From assembly GCA_049578545.1 (NCBI GenBank), contig JBAUMF010000092.1, positions 1-64,000 of the forward strand: 64,000 nucleotides of DNA, written 5' to 3'. The notes beneath the pieces are model-generated. The model had not been told where the DNA came from, did not search any database, and saw only the letters and a program-made list of their open reading frames with translations. The stretch is from DASQBT01 sp049578545. GTDB taxonomy: Bacteria; Pseudomonadota; Gammaproteobacteria; Burkholderiales; Thiobacillaceae. Position 1 is the first letter of the stretch. Every line of letters begins with the position of its first letter. Of the stretch, positions 24,605 through 33,782 are shown in pieces. The translations under genes and the position numbers were made by a program.

Positions 24605-25029
24605 CTATCCTTTGACCTTGGACACCATGTAGTCTACCGCTGCCTTCACATCACTGTCTGACAGTTCGCTGTGGCCTCCCTTGGCCGGCATCACGCCAGC
24701 TTTGCCGTTGAAGCCCTTGATCGCATGCTCTAGAGCACGTCATTTCCCTGGACGATGCGCGGCGCCCAAGCTGCCTTGTCGCCCATCTTGGGAGCGCCAG
24801 CCACGCCCATGCCATGGCATGCGGTGCATACGTTGTTGTAGACGTGCTCACCCTTGTCAGCTGCTGCTGCCGGGGCCGCCGCCATTGGTGCAGCGGCTTC
24901 TGGTGCAGGTGCTGGCGGCGTGGGCGCCTGAGTCTGGGGCGTGGCGGGAGCAGGTGCGGGCACCTCTTCCTTGTGGCCGCAAGCGGCAAGCATGAGAACA
25001 AGCATGGCGGGAAGGACGAGTTTGTGCAT
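24605..25029 (-). pseudogene. Cytochrome c5-like lipoprotein gene with a frameshift
   Basis: From ATG 25029 the frame gives a lipoprotein signal (MHKLVLPAMLVLMLAAC), a Pro/Ala-rich linker, and the haem motif CTACH in VYNNVCTACHGMG, then APKMGDKAAWAPRIVQGNDVL and a stop at 24730. The next frame continues at once with ALEHAIKGFNGKAGVMPAKGG, which supplies the axial Met and the usual C-terminal helix DSDVKAAVDYMVSKVKG, ending at 24605. Restoring one base in CTCTAGAG, where homologues have a Tyr codon before Glu-His, would rejoin the frames. It is a broken small membrane-anchored electron carrier, or a sequencing error. A terminator follows. Confidence 0.85.
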
Positions 25030-25647
25030 GTCGACGGTTTCCTTTGGAAATGAGCCAATGGCGGCTAATAGAAAATCTGACCACGTGAGGCCAGGGTACG
25101 AGAGTTGAAGAACTTGCCAAATATTATGTCAGGATGGATCATACCCATCCACAGGTTCGAACACGGAGCATGTGGAAGCACGGGGATCCGTCTCCGCGAC
25201 GCCCTGTTCGGCTTCTTCGTCGATTCACGTCACTCCGGGTTTGCCATGATCTCCACCGTTTCAACGGCCGCCATATCCGGGCCTGCCACGCAGGCCGATG
25301 TGTGGATATCAAGTCCCACGTGGATTGGGGTCGGTGCACGTTCTGTTCGATGCGCTGGACTGGCCTCTTGTTGATGCAATCGCCCAAGACTCCGGCAGCG
25401 GTTAACGCGCCCCCAACACCCGGGGTCTGGACACACCCGAGCAACCGCACAACTTCGATCCCTATGGGCATTCCAATCAAGCACACCCGCCGCAGTGCGA
25501 GGATATTGAGGATGGAATTGAGTCCGCCACGCTGCGTTTTCCATCGGTCTTCCTGCGGGCCGAAAATTCTCCGTACATATCAAGGAACTTAACAACAAGC
25601 AAGTAATCTAAGTATGTTGAAAATGCTTGAGGGACGCAGGAATTATC
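25030..25647. other. Stretch without a supported gene
   Basis: About 600 bp between the cytochrome gene and the small secreted protein. It should hold the cytochrome promoter (minus strand) and the promoter of the gene at 25648. Open frames here overlap each other on both strands and match nothing I recognise. Confidence 0.4.
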
Positions 25648-25998
25648 ATGAACATAAAACAACACTACGTTTCCTGCGCCATCCTGGCCTGTCTCGTGGG
25701 GCTCCCGGCACAGGCGTATGCCCATAAGGAAGCCAGGGATACACACAAGGCAAAAATCTCCGGCACAGTCGATGTTTCAAGGAGAGGAAGAATCTCGCTC
25801 GCACCCCTGCCGGTCGATATCTATTTGCGGCCACATCAAAAACCGACGGTAGCATTCACCACGCCCTGTATCGTGATCGAGAAAATGAGCAATGGCTTTC
25901 CACCGATCCTCGCTTTCGAGACGGCCATGTTCGATGTAATCGGGAATGTGAACGAGTCCAATATCCTGCCGGCAAGGCTTGAGCCCGTCTGCGTCTAG
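25648..25998 (+). CDS. Hypothetical secreted protein, 116 aa
   Basis: ATG 25648 follows AGGAAT and starts a signal peptide (MNIKQHYVSCAILACLVGLPAQAYA). The mature part is about 90 residues and basic at first (HKEARDTHKAKISG), with two cysteines, one in TTPCIVIEK and one in the C-terminal EPVCV, which could form a disulfide. I recognise no family. Seven codons upstream an alternative ATG (25627) exists, but the signal peptide favours the later one. Confidence 0.5.
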   Translation: MNIKQHYVSCAILACLVGLPAQAYAHKEARDTHKAKISGTVDVSRRGRISLAPLPVDIYLRPHQKPTVAFTTPCIVIEKMSNGFPPILAFETAMFDVIGNVNESNILPARLEPVCV

Positions 25999-26134
25999 TT
26001 GCCCATGTATGGCGGCAACGCCGGGGAAGCGCAGTGTCAACCGGCATAAATAGCGAGTGCTGGAGGTGGATGTCCTCCTCACCATGTTCGTGCGTCACCT
26101 TCCTGTCACGCCACAACGGACAAATTCAAATCGC

Positions 26135-26156
26135 CCTGCCATTTTTCATTGGCAGG
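26135..26156 (-). terminator. Putative terminator downstream of tesA
   Basis: CCTGCCA (26135-26141) pairs with TGGCAGG (26150-26156) across an 8-base loop. It lies about 40 bp past the tesA stop on the minus strand. The following tract (GCGATTTGAATTTG) is only moderately T-rich, so the call is tentative. Confidence 0.35.
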
Positions 26157-26196
26157 CTGGCAAGTGCAGGACAGAGAACGCAGCGGCCCCGTGCGC

Positions 26197-26796
26197 TCAC
26201 CGCAGCAGCGGCGCGAGCGTGCGCCACACACTGTCGAGCAGTTGCGGTTGGGCCGCTGCCGTTGGATGCAGCTGATCGGGCTGTAACAGGGCTGGGTCGA
26301 GAGCCACATGCTCAAGAAGGAATGGCACCAGCGGCAGATGCCGCTGCGCGGCGAGGTCGTTGTAGGTCCGGTAAAACGCTTGGGTGTAATGTTCCCCGTA
26401 GTTGGGCGGCAGGCGCATGCCGATCAGCACCACCGTGATTCCGCGCGCCTGCGCCCGGGTAATGATCGCATCAAGGTTGTTGTGCATGGCTTTGAGCGAC
26501 AGGCCGCGCAGCCCGTCGTTGGCACCCAGTTCGAGCAGCAACAACGCGGGGTGTACATGATCTAGACTGGCGTCAAGACGCGCCAGCCCGCCGGCGCTGG
26601 TATCGCCGCTGATGCTGGCGTTTACCACGATATAGCCGGGCCGGCTTTGTTGCAGGCGCTGCGCCAGCAGGTCGACCCAGCCCTGTCCAGCCTCCAGGCC
26701 ATAGCCGGCGCTCAGGCTGTCGCCCAATACGAGGATTGTGGCAGCGTGGAGCGAACAACTGACAAACAGCAGAAGTGAGAGAAGGACGCGACGCAT
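26197..26796 (-). CDS. tesA: Periplasmic arylesterase/thioesterase I (SGNH hydrolase)
   Basis: The 199-aa protein has a signal peptide (MRRVLLSLLLFVSCSLHAA) and the four SGNH blocks in order: ILVLGDSLSAGYG with the catalytic Ser, the Gly in NASISGDTSAGG, LELGANDGLRG with Asn, and DQLHPTAAAQ with the Asp-His pair. This matches TesA, an esterase/thioesterase acting on acyl-CoA, lysophospholipids and aryl esters in the periplasm. It is divergent from ybbA, as in Escherichia coli. Its start codon overlaps the ybbA start within CATG (26794-26797). Confidence 0.93.
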   Translation of the reverse strand: MRRVLLSLLLFVSCSLHAATILVLGDSLSAGYGLEAGQGWVDLLAQRLQQSRPGYIVVNASISGDTSAGGLARLDASLDHVHPALLLLELGANDGLRGLSLKAMHNNLDAIITRAQARGITVVLIGMRLPPNYGEHYTQAFYRTYNDLAAQRHLPLVPFLLEHVALDPALLQPDQLHPTAAAQPQLLDSVWRTLAPLLR

Positions 26797-27490
26797 GACG
26801 AGGATTCAGGCCGGGACGCCCATTGTCACCGCCCAGGGAGTAGGCATGCAAGTGGCGGTGGCCGGCGGCATGCTCACCATACTCGAAGAAATCAGTTTCT
26901 CCATCGCCGCCGGCGAGAGCGTGGCCATCGTCGGTGTCTCCGGTTCCGGCAAGTCCACCCTGATCGGGCTGCTGGCCGGGCTCGACCTGCCCAGCAGCGG
27001 CCAGATTACGCTGGCCGGGGAAGACCTCACCACCCTCGATGAGGATGGCCGTGCGCGCCTGCGCGGGCGCAGCGTGGGCTTTGTATTCCAGACCTTCCAA
27101 CTGCTGCCAGGCCTGACCGCACTTGAAAATGTGATGCTGCCCCTGGAATTGGCCGGCGCCACGGCAGCAGCGGCCCAGGGCCGCGAGTTGCTGCGACGGG
27201 TCGGGCTTCACGAGCGCGCAAGCCACTATCCGCGCCAGCTGTCCGGTGGTGAGCAGCAGCGGGTCGGCATCGCCCGCGCCTTCGCGACTGCGCCAGCACT
27301 ATTGTTCGCCGACGAACCCACGGGCAACCTCGACGCCCACACCGGCGAACGCGTGGCGGATCTGTTGTTCGCACTCAATGCCGAGCAAGGCACCACACTG
27401 GTCCTGGTCACCCACGACGAACGCATGGCGGGGCGCTGCACACGCCGCCTCCACCTGGACGCAGGGCGAATCCTCGCTGATGAACGGTAA
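26795..27490 (+). CDS. ybbA: ABC transporter ATP-binding protein YbbA
   Basis: The 231-aa ATPase has Walker A GVSGSGKSTL, the Q-loop FVFQTFQLLPGLTALEN, the signature LSGGEQQRVGIARAF, Walker B ALLFADEPTGNLDA and the switch His in VTHDERM. It belongs to the LolD/MacB-type group and pairs with the FtsX-like permease that follows, which it overlaps by 11 bp. I chose ATG 26795, preceded by AGAAGGA; that ribosome site lies inside the tesA signal-peptide codons. An earlier ATG at 26738 would give a longer overlap with tesA. The exact role of the system is unknown, though MacB-like relatives act on lipids or peptides at the periplasmic face. Confidence 0.9.
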   Translation: MTRIQAGTPIVTAQGVGMQVAVAGGMLTILEEISFSIAAGESVAIVGVSGSGKSTLIGLLAGLDLPSSGQITLAGEDLTTLDEDGRARLRGRSVGFVFQTFQLLPGLTALENVMLPLELAGATAAAAQGRELLRRVGLHERASHYPRQLSGGEQQRVGIARAFATAPALLFADEPTGNLDAHTGERVADLLFALNAEQGTTLVLVTHDERMAGRCTRRLHLDAGRILADER

Positions 27491-29969
27491 GCGCTTGGCC
27501 CTGGCCCTGCGCCTTCTGCTGCGTGACTGGCGCGCCGGCGAGTTGCGCATCCTGCTGCTGGCCCTGATCGTTGCCGTGACCGCCACCTCGACCATTGGCT
27601 TCTTCGCCGATCGCCTGCAGCGCGCGATGGTCAGCCAGTCGGCGGAGCTGCTCGGCGCTGATCTGGTGTTGCGCAGTCCGCGTCCGGTGGACCCCGTCTG
27701 GCTGGAGCAGGCACGCGCGTTGGGTCTGCGCCAGGACCAGGCCCTGGAATTCCCCAGCGTGGTGCTGCATGGCGACAACCTGCAACTGTGCGACATCAAG
27801 GCAGTGCGACCGGGTTATCCGCTGCGCGGTATGCTGCGCACTGCCCGCGAAGCTTACGGCACAGAAGGCAACACCCGCGACATCCCCACACCGGGCGAGG
27901 CTTGGGTGGAGGCCCGTTTGCTGCCTCTGTTGCAGGCACAGGTTGGCGATGACATCACCCTGGGCAACCTCTCCCTGCGTATTTCCCGCATTCTCACGTT
28001 CGAGCCCAGCGGCGCCGGCAACTTCGCCGCCCTCGCGCCGGAGGTGTTGATCAGCCGCGCCGACGCCGAGCGCGCCGGCGTGCTGGCGCCAGGCAGCCGG
28101 CTGACAATCAGCTACCAGTTCGCCGGCAATCCCGCGGCGCTAGGCCGTTACCAACGCTGGCTGAAGCCCCGGCTCGGTCCGAGCGACCACCTGATCGATG
28201 TGCACGAGGGGCGGCCTGTCATCGGCTCCGCCCTTGACCGGGCCGAGCGCTACCTAGGACTGGCGAGCCTTACGGCGGTGCTGCTGGCGGGAGTGGCTAT
28301 CGCCATGGGGGCGCGCCGCTACAGCGAACGCCACTTTGATGTCAGTGCAATGCTGCGCTGCCTCGGGGCTGGGCAGCGCGACATCGCGGCGCTCTACCTG
28401 CCGCAACTGCTGCTGCTAGGACTGATCGGCAGCAGCCTCGGCGTGCTGCTTGGCTACGGCGCACAGTTCGGGCTGTTGCTGCTGCTGCGCGAGCTGTTGC
28501 CGTCGCAGCTGCCGCCGCCCGGCCCGCTGCCGGCGCTGCTCGGCTTGTTGACTGGCCTGGTAATACTGGCAGGTTTTGCTCTGCCGCCAGTGCTGCGCCT
28601 CAAGGATGTCCCGGCGTTGCGGGTGCTGCGGCGGGAACTGACCCCCATGCCGCTGCGTGCCTGGCTGGTCTACGGCGCTGCCCTCGCTGCAATGAGCCTG
28701 CTGCTGTGGCGCTACACCGGCAATGCGGTGCTCACCCTGATCGTGCTCGGCGGCGTGCTTGCGACGCTGATGGTATTAGGTGCCCTCGCTTGGGGGCTGC
28801 TGCGCGCCAGCCGTACGCTGCACCGCGGGGTCGGCGTCGCCTGGCGCTTCGGGCTAAACAACCTGTGGCGTCGCCCGTGGCTGGGGGTCGGGCAGATCCT
28901 CGCCTTCGGCCTGGTGCTAATGGCCATGGCCCTGATCGCTCTGCTGCGCGACGATCTGCTTACCACCTGGCAGGCCCAACTGCCGACGCGGGCGCCCAAT
29001 CACTTCGTTATTAACGTCCTGCCGGATCAGGTGGCAGCGTTCGGCACCTTCCTGCGCGAGCACTACATCGCCAGCGCCCAGCTCTTCCCCATGGTGCGCG
29101 GACGCCTCACCGCAGTTAACGGGGTGGCCATGGCCAAGCGCGGCCGACACAACAGCGACGAGGGCATCAGCCGTGAGTTGAATCTGACCTGGAGCGACAC
29201 GCTGCAACAGGACAATGTCATCGTCGCCGGGCACTGGTGGCAGCCGGCGGATCGCGGCCAGCGGCTGGTGTCGGTGGAACAAGGAGTGGCAGAGCGCCTT
29301 GGTCTCAAAATGGGTGACGAACTGACCTTTTCCTTTGGCAGCGAGGAGCTGCGGGTGAAGGTGGCGAGCGTGCGTACGGTGCAATGGGATTCGTTCAAAC
29401 CCAACTTCTTCATGGTCTTCCCGCCCGGCGTGATCGAACAGTACCCGGCCACCTACATTACCAGCTTCTATCTGCCGCCCACTGCGCGCCCATTGCTGGC
29501 GCAGATGGTGCGCAGTTTTCCTGCCGTGACCGTGATTGACCTCGACCGCATCATGGATCAGGTACGGCGCATCCTGTCCCAGGTAACGCTGGCGGTGGAG
29601 TACGTGCTGGTGCTGGTGTTGCTGGCGGGATTTGCCGTGCTCTACGCGGCATTGCAGGCGAGCCTTGATGAGCGATTGTACGAAGGGGTGCTGCTGCGCG
29701 CCCTGGGCGCGAGCCGCTACCAGTTGCGCGCTGGCCACCTCGCCGAATACGCGCTGCTCGGTGTGTTGGCTGGGCTGTTCGCGGCCGCCGGCGCTGAACT
29801 CATTGCATGGCTGCTGTATACGCGTGTCTTCCATCTCGAATACCACCTCAAGTGGCAGCTATGGGTGACGCTGCCCCCGCTTGGCGCACTGCTGATCGGC
29901 GCGGCCGGTTATTGGGGCACGCGCCGCGTGGTGCGGCTCAGCCCGCTGGTGGTATTGCGCGGGCTCTAA
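27480..29969 (+). CDS. ybbP: FtsX-like ABC permease YbbP
   Basis: The 829-aa membrane protein starts MNGKRLALALRLLLRDWRAGELRILLLALIVAVT. It has about ten membrane segments, with the first near residue 25 and two FtsX modules. The first periplasmic domain covers about 45-250, then a membrane block of 3-4 helices around 260-440, further helices to about 500, a second periplasmic domain about 520-690, and a final three-helix FtsX block about 700-829 with ALGASRYQLRAGHLAEYALLGVLAG. That is the YbbP plan. The ATG at 27480 overlaps the ybbA stop. The long open frame upstream is a shadow of ybbA. Confidence 0.92.
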   Translation: MNGKRLALALRLLLRDWRAGELRILLLALIVAVTATSTIGFFADRLQRAMVSQSAELLGADLVLRSPRPVDPVWLEQARALGLRQDQALEFPSVVLHGDNLQLCDIKAVRPGYPLRGMLRTAREAYGTEGNTRDIPTPGEAWVEARLLPLLQAQVGDDITLGNLSLRISRILTFEPSGAGNFAALAPEVLISRADAERAGVLAPGSRLTISYQFAGNPAALGRYQRWLKPRLGPSDHLIDVHEGRPVIGSALDRAERYLGLASLTAVLLAGVAIAMGARRYSERHFDVSAMLRCLGAGQRDIAALYLPQLLLLGLIGSSLGVLLGYGAQFGLLLLLRELLPSQLPPPGPLPALLGLLTGLVILAGFALPPVLRLKDVPALRVLRRELTPMPLRAWLVYGAALAAMSLLLWRYTGNAVLTLIVLGGVLATLMVLGALAWGLLRASRTLHRGVGVAWRFGLNNLWRRPWLGVGQILAFGLVLMAMALIALLRDDLLTTWQAQLPTRAPNHFVINVLPDQVAAFGTFLREHYIASAQLFPMVRGRLTAVNGVAMAKRGRHNSDEGISRELNLTWSDTLQQDNVIVAGHWWQPADRGQRLVSVEQGVAERLGLKMGDELTFSFGSEELRVKVASVRTVQWDSFKPNFFMVFPPGVIEQYPATYITSFYLPPTARPLLAQMVRSFPAVTVIDLDRIMDQVRRILSQVTLAVEYVLVLVLLAGFAVLYAALQASLDERLYEGVLLRALGASRYQLRAGHLAEYALLGVLAGLFAAAGAELIAWLLYTRVFHLEYHLKWQLWVTLPPLGALLIGAAGYWGTRRVVRLSPLVVLRGL

Positions 29970-30266
29970 CCGGGTAGCGCTCCTGGTGAGCCGTCCGGGA
30001 TCCGGTGCCGCAGATACCAGGGCGTGGCGCACCGCAAGCACCTAATCTGCTGGCAGATTTTCACCAGCGGATTGCGCAGCGCAAATCAGGTACTCCCCGA
30101 CCGCGCCTGGGCGGCAACCGGTGGGGTTCTTACCGCTCGGCTCGCCATATTCAAACACCTGGGAGACGTCGCCAGAGTTTCGAACGACAATGAGTAACCA
30201 GTCATTCACCGCACTTTCTTGATCCAGGAACCATGGATCTGGCAATTGCTCCCGTGGCTAAAGCCG

Positions 30267-30944
30267 TCAGGCGGAAATACCGAGTTCCGCACAAATCTTG
30301 CCCACCACGTTTTTCAGAGCATCGACTTCCGCTTCCAGCCGAGCCAGATTGGCTTTGACGGCCGCGATCTCGCCCATCGTAATGTCGCCGCCGGGCTCGG
30401 CCGCCGGAGCCGCAGCGATCGCCGCCTCTTCGATGACGTGGGGGCCGCTCAGCAGGTGAGCCCAGCGGTTCTCGCGCGAGCCAGGCTGACGCGGCAGTTC
30501 CATCACCATGGCGCCTTCAGGCCGTTCCGCCAGTTCTTGCAGAAAACCCTCCACGGCAGAGATGTCGGCAAACTTGTGCAGGCGGTCGCAGTTAATGCGC
30601 AGTTCGCCCGCTGTTTGCGTCCCGCGCAGCATGAGCACGGTCAGTAAAGCGAGCGACTGGGAAGGCAGCCGCAGGACCCTTTCCATGTTGTGAGCGAAGC
30701 GGGGCACGCGCCCGCCGCTCGACTCCATGACCAAGGCCGGGCCCTTGAGGCTGTCGATGGCAGCCTGTACCTCAGCCTCGGCTACCTCCATGAGGGGGTA
30801 ACGGCTGGTCTTCTGGTTGCAACCGGCCACCAGAGCATTGAGTGACAGCGGATAAGTGTCGGGAACGGTGTGCTGCTTCTCATAGAGCACGCCGAGGACG
30901 CGGGTTTCGAGCAGGGAGAGGACAGGCAAGCGGGCGGCAGTCAT
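30267..30944 (-). CDS. yceH: DUF480 family protein, YceH-like
   Basis: The 225-aa cytosolic protein matches YceH/DUF480, which folds as two winged-helix domains. Residues about 1-90 include LETRVLGVLYEKQHTVPDTYPLSLNALVAGCNQKTSR, and about 90-180 include LTVLMLRGTQTAGELRINCDRL. The C-terminal 35 residues form a coiled coil with leucine spacing (MGEIAAVKANLARLEAEVDALKNVV). I set the start at ATG 30944 because the family begins at TAARLPVLSLLE. The physiological function is unclear. Confidence 0.9.
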   Translation of the reverse strand: MTAARLPVLSLLETRVLGVLYEKQHTVPDTYPLSLNALVAGCNQKTSRYPLMEVAEAEVQAAIDSLKGPALVMESSGGRVPRFAHNMERVLRLPSQSLALLTVLMLRGTQTAGELRINCDRLHKFADISAVEGFLQELAERPEGAMVMELPRQPGSRENRWAHLLSGPHVIEEAAIAAAPAAEPGGDITMGEIAAVKANLARLEAEVDALKNVVGKICAELGISA

Positions 30945-31080
30945 GGCGGTGCCTCGTGATGCGACAAGAGCATTATGCTCCACCGCACCGTACTGCGTTT
31001 TCTTGAACTCACCTTGTTGGGTCACGGACAATGGACAATCAATGCAGAGGCCGGAGGGGATTCTTTCGGCGGCCCGATAT

Positions 31081-31407
31081 TTACGCCTGCCAGACCCCGT
31101 ATCCTGCTTCACGGAGATCAATCGCCAACTCCACTTCCATGTTGCGCGCGCCGTCATAGGGCATCGGATTATAGATTTCATACAGCTCAGGCAATAACCG
31201 CAGTCCATATTCTCTTACGTACCGGTTGGACTGGATCCCCGCCTTGTGTTTGTCGAACCGCACGTCAGGATCCAATCCCGTCATGCCCACGTAGACGCAT
31301 GGCTTGCCCATGATGTAATCGGGGTTGGCCTTCCTGAATCGGCCTTCATGGAGAACGTCTTTCGACAGTTCGATTACATAGACGTGATGGTGGTCGCGGC
31401 GTCCCAT
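31081..31407 (-). CDS. GIY-YIG-like small hypothetical protein
   Basis: The 108-aa protein has an N-terminal HHVYVIELSKDV strand and CVYVGMTGLDPDVRFDKHKAG, which together resemble the two strands (GIY and YIG) and the first helix of the GIY-YIG nuclease fold, followed by YVREYGLRLLPELYEIYNPM and a conserved C-terminal segment with Glu in NMEVELAIDLREAGYGVWQA. It corresponds to a conserved, uncharacterised family; nuclease activity is not established. It starts at ATG 31407. Confidence 0.7.
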   Translation of the reverse strand: MGRRDHHHVYVIELSKDVLHEGRFRKANPDYIMGKPCVYVGMTGLDPDVRFDKHKAGIQSNRYVREYGLRLLPELYEIYNPMPYDGARNMEVELAIDLREAGYGVWQA

Positions 31408-31833
31408 GGTTGTGTTCAGATGAGTGCAAATGCGGCTTGGTGAAACAGTTTACTGCGCCACAATCGGTGCTTGTTGCTGGAAAGCAGATTCTGTTGCAGC
31501 GAGCCTCTTTACCGACAGTCGCCTGCCGACCGAGGCTGTTTGCTGCCTGCCATTACCGCACTGGGATCAACGACTGTATTCGGCGAACTCGAATTTCCGG
31601 ACACGACCCGTTTCTGCGATTGGCGCCGGCCAGGAGCCCGTGCTTGACCAGTGTTTGAGGGTAAACGGGTGCTGGATCGATTATGGGGTGGCGGGTGGGC
31701 CTGTCCGGTCGCTCGGGATTGCCGATGGAGCCATCAACCCAGCCGCCCTGGCAGACCAAATCGGCCGGCTTCAGTCAGCGCTGCGCAAACCTGCCTGGCA
31801 AACAAGTGTTCCGCCGGACTGGGCCATGAAAGC
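31408..31833. other. Stretch without a supported gene
   Basis: Open frames here overlap on both strands and none shows recognisable family features. The right end is immediately downstream of the transglutaminase-like gene. Confidence 0.4.
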
Positions 31834-32724
31834 CTATTCATTGCCTGCATTGAAGCCAATCGGTGTGTCGGTCGATAAGGCTTCCGGGCAGTGCCAGGGC
31901 AGCACATATCCCTGGGCAGGATCGTTGAGCGCCTCGATACCCAGCACAGGCGCATCGGACTTGATGTCACCGAAGATGGTGGCGAAGGAGATATCCGCCG
32001 CGTCACGCCCGGTGCCAATGCGCACGAAACCCATCGGTATCGCCATGCCGGAGGGGTCGAAGATGTACCAGCGCCCGCCGAGAAGGACTTCGACGTACGC
32101 ATGAAAATCGGTCGGTCCGAACGCTGGGTCGGCGCCATAATCGATGCCGGAGCAAAAGCGCGCCGGGATATTCAGGGCGCGGCACAGCGCGATCATCAGA
32201 TGCGCGAAATCACGGCAGACGCCAGCCTGTTGCCGGTAGGTATCGATGGCGGAGGTGGTGAATTCGCTGCTTCCAGAGGTAAATCGGGTGCGTTCCTGCA
32301 CCCACTTGCGGATGCCTTCGACCCGCCGGTAACCCTTGGGCAAGTTGCCAAAGATCTGGCTGGCCAGTTGTTGCAGCTTGTCCGACTCGCAATAGCGGCT
32401 GGGGTAAAGATAGGGCAGGACTTCCATGGGCAATTCGATAATTGGCATTTCGCCAATTTTTTCCGGCTGGCCGATATGGTGGCGGAGGTCGACTTCCGCC
32501 TGATAGCTGATGTTCAGCGGGCCAGGGTTGGCGCGCAGCCGTAGCAACCGGTGGTGGAGCAGCGGGTCATAGTGAATGGTCGACGGCAGTGGCGGGCTGA
32601 TCGTCAGCGATTCATTCAGGACAGTCTGGCGGGCGGTTTGCGCGGCGTGGATATTGAAAATGAAATCGGCGGGCTGGCCAATGACTTCGTAGCGGAGACG
32701 GATGGAAAACCGGAGGCGAATCAT
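31834..32724 (-). CDS. Transglutaminase-like family protein
   Basis: The 296-aa protein has an N-terminal beta domain (about 1-100, RLRFSIRLRYEVIGQPADFIFNI) and a transglutaminase-like core with the catalytic triad: Cys in QQAGVCRDFAHLMIALCRALN, His in TDFHAYVEVLL and Asp in RWYIFDPSG. This is the bacterial transglutaminase/protease-like superfamily, usually cytosolic and acting on an amide or peptide bond; the substrate is unknown. There is no signal peptide. It starts at ATG 32724. The neighbours give no clear pathway. Confidence 0.88.
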   Translation of the reverse strand: MIRLRFSIRLRYEVIGQPADFIFNIHAAQTARQTVLNESLTISPPLPSTIHYDPLLHHRLLRLRANPGPLNISYQAEVDLRHHIGQPEKIGEMPIIELPMEVLPYLYPSRYCESDKLQQLASQIFGNLPKGYRRVEGIRKWVQERTRFTSGSSEFTTSAIDTYRQQAGVCRDFAHLMIALCRALNIPARFCSGIDYGADPAFGPTDFHAYVEVLLGGRWYIFDPSGMAIPMGFVRIGTGRDAADISFATIFGDIKSDAPVLGIEALNDPAQGYVLPWHCPEALSTDTPIGFNAGNE

Positions 32725-33226
32725 GAGTTCTTTATGACGCTTAGATAAGACGGTTGGCGATCTTGCAGCCGTTCTCGATCGAAAATCGTTCTATACGGCG
32801 GGGGTATCGATGTCCAGAATAACAAATCCGCTGCGTCCAATGGATAAATAGTTCACGGCAGATAACCCGGGCGGGACCAAATTTGTGGCCAAGCTTTGGT
32901 TCTGGTATCCGCCTTTGGGTTCATGCTGTGTGAAGACTCGAAACTTCATGAAAACAGGTGCTTTTGCAGAGGCCTGGCCTGCCTGTACGCAGCTTCCGCC
33001 GGGAGTAAAGATGCGCATTGGTCGCACGGAGACGCAATGCAGCACGATGGAGGCGGCCACCGCTGCCAGCGTGATGGCCATATCGACTCTGCCAGGCCGG
33101 GACAACCTCTAAAACCAACTCCAACACCGGCTTCCATGTTTTGGGGTTAGAGACAGGCGCGCACAGAGTGACGATGTTGCATTCCCAACACTCGATTCCG
33201 GATAGCCGAAAGAAAGTGGCGCGACG
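32725..33226. other. Stretch with one doubtful open frame
   Basis: A 104-codon minus-strand frame at 32791-33105 could encode a small exported protein (hydrophobic MAITLAAVAASIVLHC near its start and a GRSGFVILDID end), but I recognise no family and there is no good ribosome site. I see nothing else here. Confidence 0.35.
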
Positions 33227-33439
33227 TCATGCTTCAGGTGGGGTATCGCTATCCGCGGGCGCCCCGGCCGCACTGCCGGTGTCGGGTGGCGTGGCCTCGG
33301 ACGGATTTGCCGCAGCGTTGCCGCCGATGCTGTCAGCGGCAGCCTTGTTGGCGAGCTTCTGTCGTTGCTTTTCTTCCTGCTTGTGTTTCTTCGCCAAATC
33401 CCTCTGGCGTTTTTCAAACTGATAGTTTGGCTTGGCCAA
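33227..33439 (-). CDS. Small basic conserved hypothetical protein, 70 aa
   Basis: The N-terminal half, MAKPNYQFEKRQRDLAKKHK followed by EEKQRQKLANK, is a lysine/arginine-rich helix found in a widespread family of short betaproteobacterial proteins with the start MAKPNYxFEKRQ. The C-terminal half is low-complexity Ala/Pro/Asp. The function is unknown; a highly charged helix suggests nucleic acid or ribosome contact, which is inference. AGGAGACATC precedes ATG 33439. Confidence 0.7.
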   Translation of the reverse strand: MAKPNYQFEKRQRDLAKKHKQEEKQRQKLANKAAADSIGGNAAANPSEATPPDTGSAAGAPADSDTPPEA

Positions 33440-33782
33440 GATGTCTCCTTTTGTCGCCTCGATGGCGAAATCGAATGGTAGAGTAACTCTCTGTACTTCT
33501 TGAAGATGATTTCCCCATCCTGGTGAGCGCGTGTCAACGTGCAGATTGACGCACCCTCATCGTGTCTGCTGAAGAAGTCGTCCGCCTGGGCGCACATCAT
33601 GATCCGGATCGATGCCTCATCGCTCACGCCGCATTTTTCGGCGAGAGCGTGGTTACTCGGTCGAGATGTTCTTCACCGGTCATGTTGGATTGCACCGTCT
33701 TGCCTTCGGTTTGGCCAATTCCGTAACGCCACCTCAATATATTGCGACTTTACCTGCTCCCGTAACCAAATTGTGCAGCCGA
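33440..33782. other. Stretch with a possible gene fragment on the minus strand
   Basis: A minus-strand frame around 33470-33627 reads like protein (ASIRIMMCAQADDFFSRHDE, then GASICTLTRAHQDGEII and FKKYRELLYH), but it has only a GTG start without a ribosome site and no clear family. It could be the tail of a decayed gene. Nothing else is evident. Confidence 0.3.

Noticed and set aside
24651..25058. 135-codon minus-strand frame overlapping the cytochrome gene
   Set aside because: A shifted frame of the cytochrome c5-like gene; the true frame has the lipobox and CxxCH.
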